Shown here piece after piece: positions 55,173 through 62,708 of a stretch of 64,000 nt of DNA. Under the pieces are notes generated by a model. That model was given only the letters and a program-made list of their open reading frames with translations. It made no database searches and was not told where the DNA came from. Source of the stretch: Pseudoxanthomonas sp. PXM02 (GTDB lineage Bacteria; Pseudomonadota; Gammaproteobacteria; Xanthomonadales; Xanthomonadaceae); NCBI RefSeq assembly GCF_014851805.1, contig NZ_JACVAK010000001.1, positions 930,001 through 994,000 on the forward strand, in the 5' to 3' direction. Both the position numbers and the translations under genes were made by a program. Numbering within the stretch: position 1 is the stretch's first letter; every line of letters begins with the position of its first letter.

Positions 55173-55463
55173 TCAGCGGGCGCGCCTGGCGGTGCTGGCG
55201 GTCTTCGGCTTCGCCGGCGCGCCCTTGGCCACACGGATGCCGCGGGCTTTCATCCAGGCGTCGAACTCCTCGGCCGTCATGCTGCGCCCGTTCTGCTGCA
55301 TGTCGAAACGGTGCCCGTGCGGGCCGACCTTCACGGTGACGATCTCCTCCGGGGCGGCCTGCTTTATCGCAGCGGTCGGCGATTTCGAGGCGCAGCCCGA
55401 CGACAGGCCAATGACGAGCAGCACGGCGCAGCACAGCGGCAGGCGCGGAATCGAACGGTACAT
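55173..55463 (-). CDS. Small lipoprotein with FDxxQNG...EFDAWMKxRG motif
   Basis: 96 residues; lipoprotein signal with LSSGC (Cys24). The mature part has FDMQQNGRSMTAEEFDAWMK followed by ARGIRVAKG and a Lys/Ala tail. The same motif (FDMSQNGKRMTADEFDAWMK, SRGVRVVK) ends the exported protein at 56374. Beyond that I recognise no domain. Convergent with kbl. Confidence 0.75.
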   Translation of the reverse strand: MYRSIPRLPLCCAVLLVIGLSSGCASKSPTAAIKQAAPEEIVTVKVGPHGHRFDMQQNGRSMTAEEFDAWMKARGIRVAKGAPAKPKTASTARRAR

Positions 55464-55536
55464 GTGGTTTCCCCAAGGTCAGCGTGAGCGAGTGTAGGCA
55501 GGCGCCCGCTCGCGAACCCGGACGACCGTCGCGCAA

Positions 55537-56331
55537 TCAACGCCCGGTCGTCGGCGCGAGTGCGTCGCGCTCATGCGCTTCGAGCACGCGCCATGCGCCC
55601 TTGCCCAGTTCCCCCAACGTGAGCGGACCGATCGCGACGCGCACCAGCCGCAACACGCCGATGTCGAACGCGGCGAGCAGCCGGCGGATCTGTCGGTTGC
55701 GTCCCTCATCGAGCACGATTTCCAGCCACGCATTGCGCTCGCCGCTTCGCAGCACACGCGCGTCGCGAGCGGACAGATGCTCCCCGTCGACGCTTACCCC
55801 GGCCTTCAATCCCACCATCAAGCCGTCGTCGGGGAGCCGGTCGATCTGCACGTGGTACGTCTTGTCCGGCCCCTGCACGGGATCGGTGATGCGTGCCGCC
55901 CATTCGGGATCGTTGGTGAACAGCAGCAGGCCTTCGCTGGCCTTGTCCAGCCGGCCGACCGGCGCGACCCACGGCAGCCCCGCGCCGTCCAGGCAGCGGT
56001 AGACCGTGTCGCGCCCTTGTTCGTCGCGCGCCGTCGTGACCAGGCCGCGCGGCTTGTTGAGCATCATGTAGCAGCGCTCCGGTGCCGCATTCGCTTGGCC
56101 ATCCACCTGGATCACGGCGCGTCCGGCAACCACGGGAAACTCGGGGTCGCGCACGATGCGCCCGTCGACCGACACACGGCCGTCAACGATCCAGCGCGCG
56201 GCTTCGCTGCGCGAACACACGCCCTGCTTGGACAGCACGCGGGCGAGACCATGGCGTACGCCCTGCACGCCAGGTGCACGGACGCTTCCCCTGCGCGAGG
56301 TCTCGCGGGAAGGTGGTCTGCGTATCGTCAT
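55537..56331 (-). CDS. RsuA/RluB/RluE-family pseudouridine synthase
   Basis: 264 residues. An N-terminal S4 RNA-binding domain (GLARVLSKQGVCSRSEAARWIVDGRV) precedes the synthase domain with catalytic Asp in GRLDKASEGLLLFTND and the C-terminal NRQIRRLLAAFDIGVLRLVR. It isomerises a uridine in rRNA; which member (RsuA for 16S, RluB or RluE for 23S) is not decided. The start has a Ser/Arg-rich leader. The two paralogous motif proteins lie on either side. Confidence 0.93.
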   Translation of the reverse strand: MTIRRPPSRETSRRGSVRAPGVQGVRHGLARVLSKQGVCSRSEAARWIVDGRVSVDGRIVRDPEFPVVAGRAVIQVDGQANAAPERCYMMLNKPRGLVTTARDEQGRDTVYRCLDGAGLPWVAPVGRLDKASEGLLLFTNDPEWAARITDPVQGPDKTYHVQIDRLPDDGLMVGLKAGVSVDGEHLSARDARVLRSGERNAWLEIVLDEGRNRQIRRLLAAFDIGVLRLVRVAIGPLTLGELGKGAWRVLEAHERDALAPTTGR

Positions 56332-56342
56332 GAGGTAGAAAG

Positions 56343-56366
56343 AAGAACGGCCGGGAAACCGGCCGT
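56343..56366 (-). terminator. Terminator of the exported protein gene at 56374
   Basis: GAACGGCCGG, loop GAAA, CCGGCCGTTC (ten base pairs). Read on the minus strand it is followed by TTCTTTCT, as a terminator for the gene at 56374-56877, eight bases after its stop. Confidence 0.85.
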
Positions 56367-56373
56367 TCGTGGA

Positions 56374-56877
56374 TCAGTTCTTCTTGGCGGGATCGACCGG
56401 CGCCGGTGCGGGCGCCGCAGCGGGCGCACCTGGCGCCTTCACCACGCGGACACCACGCGACTTCATCCACGCATCGAACTCGTCGGCGGTCATGCGCTTG
56501 CCGTTCTGGCTCATGTCGAAACGCCAGGGCGTGTTGTCGTGGGCGGTTTTCGGCTGGTACGCCGCCGGGCTCGCCGTGGCGGCCGCAGTCGTGGGCGCGG
56601 CCGGCAGGGCCTTGGCGATATTGCGGCAGCCCTCGATGCGCAGACGCATCAGCACGCGGTCCACCGATTGCGATTCATCAAAGGCGTGCGATGCCAGCAC
56701 GCCCGAAGGCGCGCCCAGCTGCGTCGCAGCTGCGGTGAACTCCGGCGCCACCGGCGCGATGACCGTGGCGGGCGTCTTCAGCGGTGGCGGGACCAGGCTG
56801 CCACTGCAGTCGGGTGCGGCATGGGCGGCGGGAATCGCGGCGATGCACAGCACACTGGCAAACACATGACGACGCAT
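56374..56877 (-). CDS. Exported protein sharing the EFDAWMK motif
   Basis: 167 residues from ATG 56877 (AGGAG eight bases upstream); signal peptide MRRHVFASVL to AAHAA. The mature protein starts with a Pro-rich segment and has three cysteines (Cys after AAPD, and EGCRNIAKALP), then the shared block FDMSQNGKRMTADEFDAWMK and RGVRVVK, ending in a Pro/Ala-rich tail. Only the C-terminal motif resembles 55173-55463. Function unknown; the conserved block suggests one shared partner. Confidence 0.75.
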   Translation of the reverse strand: MRRHVFASVLCIAAIPAAHAAPDCSGSLVPPPLKTPATVIAPVAPEFTAAATQLGAPSGVLASHAFDESQSVDRVLMRLRIEGCRNIAKALPAAPTTAAATASPAAYQPKTAHDNTPWRFDMSQNGKRMTADEFDAWMKSRGVRVVKAPGAPAAAPAPAPVDPAKKN

Positions 56878-57018
56878 CGGCACAACTCCTGAACGTTCAC
56901 TACTGGGCGTGCCCGGAGTGTAGGCAGCGCACCGGGGCATGGCAAGAAATTGCCTGCCCTGCGACGCGCCAATGCGACAAGACGGAAGCGCGGTCACGCA
57001 AATCCCGCGTACACCGCC

Positions 57019-57051
57019 AAAAAACGAAGCCCGGCACAAGGCCGGGCTTCG
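57019..57051 (-). terminator. Rho-independent terminator of the OmpA-family gene
   Basis: CGAAGCCCGGC pairs with GCCGGGCTTCG across a five-base loop; on the minus strand it is followed by six T residues (AAAAAA at 57019-57024 on the plus strand). It lies directly after the OmpA-family stop (57075). Confidence 0.93.
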
Positions 57052-57074
57052 GTTACTTCGGGAAGAGCGTCAGA

Positions 57075-58157
57075 TTAGTTCTGGACGTTCAGTTCCGTAC
57101 GACGGTTACGCTCGCTCTTGCAGCCCGGCAGGGTCTGCGCGGTCGGCTCCAGCGGACGGCTCTCGCCGTAACCGATCGGGCCCACCAGACGCGAGGCGCT
57201 GACGCCGTTGTTGGTCAGGTAGTCGTACACGGTCTGCGAACGACGCTGCGACAGCGACTGGTTGTAGGCGTCCGCACCGCACAGGTCGGTGTGGCCGGCC
57301 ACTTCGACGCGCAGGTCGGGGTAGCGCTTCAGGATCTCGGCAGCTTCGCTCAGGATCGCGATTGCGTCCGGACGCAGCGTCGACTTGTCGAAGTCGAAGT
57401 TCACGCCCTTCAGGTCGATCGAGACCTGCACCGGGCAGCCGTCCGGACCGATGGTCTGGCCAGCCTGCGAACCGGGGCACTTGTCGTCGCAGTTATTGAC
57501 GCCGTCACCGTCGTCATCCAGATCGGCGCAGCTCGGCGCAGCCGGCGGGGCCGGCGGGGCAGCGACTTCGGCCTTCGGACCCAGCGGGATCACGACGCCG
57601 ACCGATGCCAGCACGTCACCGAACCAATCTTCGCTTGCACCGGCGACGCTCTGGTCGTCGAAGTCAGCGCGGTAGGCCAGTTCGGCACGCACGCCGACGC
57701 GCTTGTCGAGCGTGGTCTGCAGGCCGACGCCCAACTTGGCGGCGAGATTGTTGTCACGACGCTGCGCCGGCGAATCCGGGCTCACGATTTCGTACTCTTC
57801 TTCCGAACGCTGCATGCCCAGGCCCGCCACGATGTACGGGTTCCAGCCACGGCCTTCCTGGATGAAGTGGCGACGCAGATCCAGCGATATGCCGTACTGG
57901 CTCCACAGCAGGTCACGGTTGTCTTCGAACTTGGGGTTCTGGTAGTTCAGCTCACCGTCCAACGACCAGTTCGGGCTGATGAACTTGCCCAGGCCCAGAC
58001 CCAGGAAAGGGGCGTTGCGGGTGGTGCGGTCATCGTCCTGCACATTGAAGCCGGTCGTACCCGTGAGGTACCAGCGGTCATCGAACTCCTGGGCCATCGC
58101 GTGGTTCGCGAAGCTCAGGCCGCCCAGCAGCGCGGCGCAGAGAATCTTCTTGTTCAT
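57075..58157 (-). CDS. OmpA family outer-membrane protein with TSP3 segment
   Basis: 360 residues; signal peptide MNKKILCAAL to AMAQ. Residues about 25-195 form an eight-stranded barrel; a Pro/Ala hinge then leads to an acidic thrombospondin-3-like calcium segment (DLDDDGDGVNNCDDKCPGS, with cysteines) and an OmpA C-terminal domain that binds peptidoglycan (VNFDFDKSTLRPDA, VEVAGHTDLCGADAYNQSLSQRR). The AAGGAAAGGAG before ATG 58157 is a strong site, fitting an abundant protein. Divergent from the DODA gene; a GTTAAC palindrome pair lies between. Confidence 0.93.
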   Translation of the reverse strand: MNKKILCAALLGGLSFANHAMAQEFDDRWYLTGTTGFNVQDDDRTTRNAPFLGLGLGKFISPNWSLDGELNYQNPKFEDNRDLLWSQYGISLDLRRHFIQEGRGWNPYIVAGLGMQRSEEEYEIVSPDSPAQRRDNNLAAKLGVGLQTTLDKRVGVRAELAYRADFDDQSVAGASEDWFGDVLASVGVVIPLGPKAEVAAPPAPPAAPSCADLDDDGDGVNNCDDKCPGSQAGQTIGPDGCPVQVSIDLKGVNFDFDKSTLRPDAIAILSEAAEILKRYPDLRVEVAGHTDLCGADAYNQSLSQRRSQTVYDYLTNNGVSASRLVGPIGYGESRPLEPTAQTLPGCKSERNRRTELNVQN

Positions 58158-58291
58158 TTGCAGCTCCTTTCCTTGTAAAAGTTCAGTAGTAGAGAAACCG
58201 AAGTACTCGCTTGCGGCATTTCTAGTTGTTATTCGAGGCGACAGGCTTCCGTCGCCTTGCTGAACAGATTATGCGGGGTCATGTGAAGACT

Positions 58292-58330
58292 GTGTTAACG
58301 GTACCATAACAAGTTGGGCGCGGTTAACAC
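58292..58330. promoter_or_regulatory. Paired GTGTTAAC / GTTAACAC inverted repeat
   Basis: GTGTTAAC at 58292-58299 and GTTAACAC at 58323-58330, an inverted repeat whose centres are 31 bases (three helical turns) apart; each GTTAAC is itself palindromic. It lies 135 bases upstream of the OmpA-family start and 138 bases from the DODA start. Possible operator for either gene. Confidence 0.5.
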
Positions 58331-58467
58331 TCTTCAGGTGAACTGGCGCAGATCGCTCACAAGGATAAACGCCGCGGATCCACTCCAACCTACAGCATGC
58401 GAATGGGCAACAGACCGGTCCATGCATGAGACTTGGTAAGCGCCAAGCGGAAGCCGATGCTCGCATC

Positions 58468-59271
58468 ATGAACCTCCCCGCCGCTTCCGTACATCTTCCC
58501 AGCCTTTTCCTGTCCCACGGCTCGCCCATGCTGGCTGTTGAGGACTCGCCGACTGGTCGTTTCCTCGATCGCCTGGGTGAACTGCTGCCCAGGCCGCGGG
58601 CCATCGTCGTCGCCTCCGCGCACTTCATCCATGCCCGTCCGACGCTGACGGCCACGCCACTGCCGGACACCATCCACGACTTCGGCGGCTTCCCCGAGGC
58701 GCTCTATCAGATCAGGTATCCCGCGAACGGCGCGCCCACGCTCGCGCATGACATCGCCACGCGCCTGACCGCAGCGGGCTTCGAGGCTCGCGAAGACGAT
58801 CACCATGGACTCGACCACGGCGTCTGGGTGCCGCTGCGGCGCATGTATCCGGCTTCTGACATCCCGGTGGTAGCGCTGTCGGTGAATCCGTCCCGCAGCG
58901 CCGAATGGCACTACCAGTTGGGCCGGGCGCTCGCGCCGCTACGGCGGGAGGGCGTGCTTGTCGTCGGTTCCGGCGGTTTCTCGCATAACCTGCGCGCGCT
59001 GGACTGGCAGCACGCGACAGCACCCGCATTCCCCTGGGTTGCTGCGTTCACCGATCCCTTGCGGGCGGCGCTGCTGGCCGGCGATGTGGACACCGCGCTC
59101 GACTGGCTGGCGCTGCCCTATGCGCGGGAGAACCATCCGACCACCGAGCACCTGTATCCGCTCTACGTTGCGCTGGGTGCCGGTGGCGAGAACGCCCGCG
59201 GAAGGCTGCTCCACCGCGACGTTGAAATGGGCGGCCTGGCGCTGGATGCGTTTGCCTTCGACACGGCGTAG
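58468..59271 (+). CDS. DODA-type extradiol dioxygenase family protein
   Basis: 267 residues from ATG 58468 (MNLPAASVHL). LigB/DODA fold, close in pattern to E. coli YgiD: SLFLSHGSPMLAVED holds His, AHFIHARPT, DHHGLDHGVWVPLRRMYP and GSGGFSHNL the remaining metal ligands. Plant DODA opens DOPA to betalamic acid; bacterial members open catechols of unclear identity. An ATG at 58426 is less likely. Convergent with the LysR gene, stops touching (59271/59272). Confidence 0.9.
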   Translation: MNLPAASVHLPSLFLSHGSPMLAVEDSPTGRFLDRLGELLPRPRAIVVASAHFIHARPTLTATPLPDTIHDFGGFPEALYQIRYPANGAPTLAHDIATRLTAAGFEAREDDHHGLDHGVWVPLRRMYPASDIPVVALSVNPSRSAEWHYQLGRALAPLRREGVLVVGSGGFSHNLRALDWQHATAPAFPWVAAFTDPLRAALLAGDVDTALDWLALPYARENHPTTEHLYPLYVALGAGGENARGRLLHRDVEMGGLALDAFAFDTA

Positions 59272-60192
59272 TCACGCTGTCAGGCCGCGCTCCCAGGGCG
59301 GATGCTCACCGAATGCATCTGACAGGAAGTCCACGAAAGCGCGGACCCGCGGCGGTACCAGCCGTCGCTGTGGCATCACCGCACTGATGGCCGTCGTCGC
59401 CAGCGGATAGTCGGGCAACACCACCTTGAGCCGGCCGGCCCGCAGATCGTCGGCAACATGCCACAGCGAGTGCACGACGATGCCCTGCCCCGCCAGCGAG
59501 GCGTCGCGCAGCACTTCACCGAAGTTGCTCTCGAACCGGCCCTGCACGCGCACCGCAACCTCGCCGCCCTCCGGCGTCTCCAGCCGCCATACGTCCTGGC
59601 GTCCGCCGCTGCCGAACAGCAGCAGGCAGTCGTGCTCAGCCAGTTGCGCTGGTATCTGCGGCTCGCCGCGCCGACGCAGGTAGTCCGGCGAAGCGCATAG
59701 CACGCGCCGGTTCGGCGCGATCCGCCGGGCGACCAGACGCGAGTCGTCCAGCGCGCCGATGCGGATGGCGAGGTCGAAACCCTCGCTGACCAGGTCCACC
59801 ACGTTGTCGCTGAGGTGGATGCTCAGCTTCAGCTTCGGATGCTTCGCCATGAACGCGGGCAACAACGGAGAAACGTACTGGCGCCCGAACGAGGCCGACA
59901 TCGTGACTCGCAGCGTTCCCGCCACTTCCTGTGCGGCCTCACGCAGGCCCGAGCCGAGCGTCTCCAGTTCCTCCACCAGCACGCGGCCCTGCTCCGCGAG
60001 CGCCGCTCCCTCCGGCGTGGCGTGAAGCCGCCGCGTGGTCCTGTGCAGCAGCCGCACACCCAGGTCCTTTTCCAAACGCTTCAGGCGTTGGCTGGCCACC
60101 GCCACGGACAGGTCCAGGCTGTGCGCCGCGGCCGTGATCGAGCCGAGGTCGAGCACGCGCAGGAACAGGGTCAGGTCACCGACACGATCCAT
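59272..60192 (-). CDS. LysR family transcriptional regulator
   Basis: 306 residues from ATG 60192. HTH MDRVGDLTLFLRVLDLGSI, AVASQRLKRLEKDLGVRLLHRTTRR; effector domain SIHLSDNVVDLVSEGFDLAIR typical of LysR members near MFS efflux genes. Divergent from the MFS gene with a 99-base gap that contains an inverted repeat TTTCAAT-ATTGAAA at the LysR start. Probably autorepresses and controls the transporter. Confidence 0.92.
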   Translation of the reverse strand: MDRVGDLTLFLRVLDLGSITAAAHSLDLSVAVASQRLKRLEKDLGVRLLHRTTRRLHATPEGAALAEQGRVLVEELETLGSGLREAAQEVAGTLRVTMSASFGRQYVSPLLPAFMAKHPKLKLSIHLSDNVVDLVSEGFDLAIRIGALDDSRLVARRIAPNRRVLCASPDYLRRRGEPQIPAQLAEHDCLLLFGSGGRQDVWRLETPEGGEVAVRVQGRFESNFGEVLRDASLAGQGIVVHSLWHVADDLRAGRLKVVLPDYPLATTAISAVMPQRRLVPPRVRAFVDFLSDAFGEHPPWERGLTA

Positions 60193-60211
60193 TTTCAATA
60201 TTTCATTGAAA
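60193..60211. promoter_or_regulatory. Inverted repeat in the LysR/MFS divergent region
   Basis: TTTCAAT at 60193-60199 and ATTGAAA at 60205-60211, a perfect seven-base inverted repeat with a five-base spacer, directly before the LysR ATG (60192). Centre and sequence fit a LysR-type site (T-N11-A) and would let the regulator control both genes. Confidence 0.6.
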
Positions 60212-60291
60212 GTGATTCGCCATCTTCTCGGTTTTTCATCTGCGAGGGAAGGGGCACGCTGCACGCCTTCTTTCCCACCCCACCCTCTCCC

Positions 60292-61500
60292 ATGTCGCCC
60301 GTCTCCCCCTCTTCCCGGATGCCGCTGGGGCTTTACGCCCTGACCGCCGGCGCCTTCGGCATCGGCACCACCGAGTTCGTCATCATGGGCCTGCTGATGC
60401 AGGTCGCCGCCGATCTGCACGTTTCCATCGCGGCCGCCGGTCTGCTGATCTCCGGCTACGCGCTCGGCGTGTTCGTCGGTGCGCCGCTGCTGACTGCCGC
60501 GACCAGCCGCATGCCCCGCAAGGCGGTGCTGGTGGCGCTGATGGTCGTCTTTACGCTGGGCAACCTGGCCTGCGCCTTGGCGCCGAACTACGAACTGCTG
60601 ATGGCGGCGCGCGTGGTGACCTCACTGGCGCACGGCACCTTCTTCGGCGTCGGCGCGGTGGTCGCCACCGGCATGGTCAGCGAAGACCGCAAGGCCTCGG
60701 CCATCTCCATCATGTTCACCGGCCTGACCGTGGCGACGCTGCTCGGCGTGCCGGCGGGGGCATGGCTGGGTCTGGAGTTCGGCTGGCGTGCGACGTTCTG
60801 GGCGGTGACCGCCATCGGCGTGCTGGCCACGATCATCATCGCGACGTTGGTGCCGGCCGACCGCAGCGCACCGGCGCCGCTGTCGTTCCGCGACGAATTG
60901 CGCGTGGTCACCCGTCCGCAGGTGCTGCTGGGCTTGCTGATGACCGTGCTCGGCTTCGGCGGCATGTTCACCGTCTACACCTACATCCAGCCGCTGCTGA
61001 CGCAGGTCACCGGTTTCAGCGATGCGGCCGTCTCGCCGATCCTGCTGGTATTCGGCGTCGGCATGATCATCGGCAACCTGTTGGGTGGCCGCTTCGCCGA
61101 CCGTCGCCTGGCGCCGGCCCTGCTCGGCACGCTGGCACTGCTGGCGCTGGTGATGGGCGCAATGACCTTCGTGCTGCAGAGTCAGTGGGCAATGATCGCC
61201 TTCACCGGCCTGCTCGGCGCTGCCGCGTTCGCCACCGTCTCGCCGCTGCAGCTGTGGGTGCTGCAGAAGGCCAGCGACGCGCAGAGCTTGGCATCGAGCC
61301 TGAACATCGGCGCTTTCAATCTCGGCAATGCGCTGGGCGCCTGGCTGGGCGGCGTGGTCATCTCGCAAGGCTTGGGCCTGTCGGCACTGCCGTGGGTCGC
61401 TGCGCTGGTACCGGCGTCCGCCTTCGCCGTTGCGGTATGGGCTCTCGCCCTGGAGCGTCGCCAGCGTTTCCCGCTGGTTCCCGAAGCGGACTGCGCCTGA
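60292..61500 (+). CDS. MFS efflux transporter (AraJ/YdhP-like)
   Basis: 402 residues with 12 membrane segments; opening LGLYALTAGAFGIGTTEFVIMGLL is the mark of the arabinose-efflux/YdhP MFS group, with the loop RMPRKAVLVALM after segment 2. These export sugars or drugs; the true substrate is often unknown. Under likely control of the divergent LysR gene. The oxidoreductase gene follows after 82 bases. Confidence 0.92.
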   Translation: MSPVSPSSRMPLGLYALTAGAFGIGTTEFVIMGLLMQVAADLHVSIAAAGLLISGYALGVFVGAPLLTAATSRMPRKAVLVALMVVFTLGNLACALAPNYELLMAARVVTSLAHGTFFGVGAVVATGMVSEDRKASAISIMFTGLTVATLLGVPAGAWLGLEFGWRATFWAVTAIGVLATIIIATLVPADRSAPAPLSFRDELRVVTRPQVLLGLLMTVLGFGGMFTVYTYIQPLLTQVTGFSDAAVSPILLVFGVGMIIGNLLGGRFADRRLAPALLGTLALLALVMGAMTFVLQSQWAMIAFTGLLGAAAFATVSPLQLWVLQKASDAQSLASSLNIGAFNLGNALGAWLGGVVISQGLGLSALPWVAALVPASAFAVAVWALALERRQRFPLVPEADCA

Positions 61501-61582
61501 TCCGCCCTTCGTCGCATCGCCTCTTTCCTGCGCACGCCGCATCATCGCGGCACGCCTCCCGACTCCCCCACGAGGATCCACC

Positions 61583-62599
61583 ATGAAAGCCGTCGCCCTC
61601 ACCCGTTACCTGCCCATCGACGATCCGCAGTCGCTGGCCGATGTCGAACTGGACACGCCCACCGCTACCGGCCACGACATCCTCGTGCGCGTGGAAGCCG
61701 TGTCGGTGAATCCGGTCGACACGAAAGTCCGTTCGCCGAAACCGCAGGTCGAAGCGCAGCCGAAGGTGCTGGGCTACGATGCCGCTGGTGTGGTCGAAGC
61801 CGTCGGCGATGCCGTCACCCGCTTCAAGCCCGGCGATACCGTGTACTACGCCGGCGACATCACCCGTCCCGGCAGCAATGCGCAGTTCCAACTGGTCGAC
61901 GAACGCATCGCCGGCCGCAAGCCGGCGTCGCTGGATTTCGCGCAGGCTGCCGCGCTGCCGCTGACCACGATCACCGCGTGGGAACTGTTGTTCGACCGCA
62001 TGCCGTACGCCATCGACGGCGGCGGGAATGGCAAGTCGCTGCTGGTGATCGCCGGTGCCGGTGGCGTCGGCTCGATCGCGATCCAGCTGGCCAAGCGCGC
62101 CGGCTTCACTGTCATCGCGACCGCGTCGCGCCAGGACACCATCGACTGGTGCAAGAGGATGGGCGCCGACCACGTCATCAATCATCGCGAACCGCTCGGT
62201 CCGCAGCTGAAGGCGCTGGGCTTCGACACGATCGATGCGGCGCTGAATCTCGCCGACACCGACCGCTACTGGACCGAACTCGGCGAGCTGCTCGCGCCGC
62301 TGGGCCATGTCGGCCTGATCGTCGAACCGCGCGGCGAGTTGCGCATCGGCGATCCCTACAAGGCCAAGAGCATCGGCATTCACTGGGAAATGATGTTCGC
62401 CCGCCCGCGCTTCCGTACTGCCGACATGGGTGAGCAGGGTGCGATCCTGGATCGCGTGGCCGACCTGATTGACGCCGGCACGCTGCGCGGCACGCTGTCC
62501 GACACACTGTCGCCGATCAATGCCGCGAACCTGCGCGAAGCGCATCGCCGGCTGGAATCCGGCACCACCATCGGCAAGCTGGTACTTGCCGGCTGGTAA
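61583..62599 (+). CDS. Zinc-type alcohol dehydrogenase family protein (quinone-oxidoreductase-like)
   Basis: 338 residues; ATG 61583 after GAGG. MDR family: GroES-like part (VEAVSVNPVDTKVRSP, LGYDAAGVVEAVGD, FKPGDTVYYAGD), Rossmann loop VIAGAGGVGSIAIQLAKRAG. No catalytic-zinc Cys ligand set is present, so it is a zinc-independent quinone or enone reductase despite the usual family name. In the same direction as the LysR-controlled transporter and possibly in its operon. Confidence 0.92.
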   Translation: MKAVALTRYLPIDDPQSLADVELDTPTATGHDILVRVEAVSVNPVDTKVRSPKPQVEAQPKVLGYDAAGVVEAVGDAVTRFKPGDTVYYAGDITRPGSNAQFQLVDERIAGRKPASLDFAQAAALPLTTITAWELLFDRMPYAIDGGGNGKSLLVIAGAGGVGSIAIQLAKRAGFTVIATASRQDTIDWCKRMGADHVINHREPLGPQLKALGFDTIDAALNLADTDRYWTELGELLAPLGHVGLIVEPRGELRIGDPYKAKSIGIHWEMMFARPRFRTADMGEQGAILDRVADLIDAGTLRGTLSDTLSPINAANLREAHRRLESGTTIGKLVLAGW

Positions 62600-62612
62600 A
62601 GGAAAAAAGAAC

Positions 62613-62696
62613 TGTGGGAGCGGCGTGAGTCGCGACTGGACGCCGGAGACATCTTCATCTCCTGACGACTCCATCGCGACTTACGTCGCTCCCACA
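62613..62696. repeat. Palindromic repeat (REP-like), copy 4, longest centre
   Basis: 84 bases. The right arm matches the other copies; the left reads GAGCGGCGTGAGTCGC, with A to G changes. The arm hairpin survives because one change gives a G-T pair and the loop becomes GTGA, still a GNRA loop. Lies between convergent genes. Confidence 0.88.
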
Positions 62697-62708
62697 GGAT
62701 GGCGCTTC

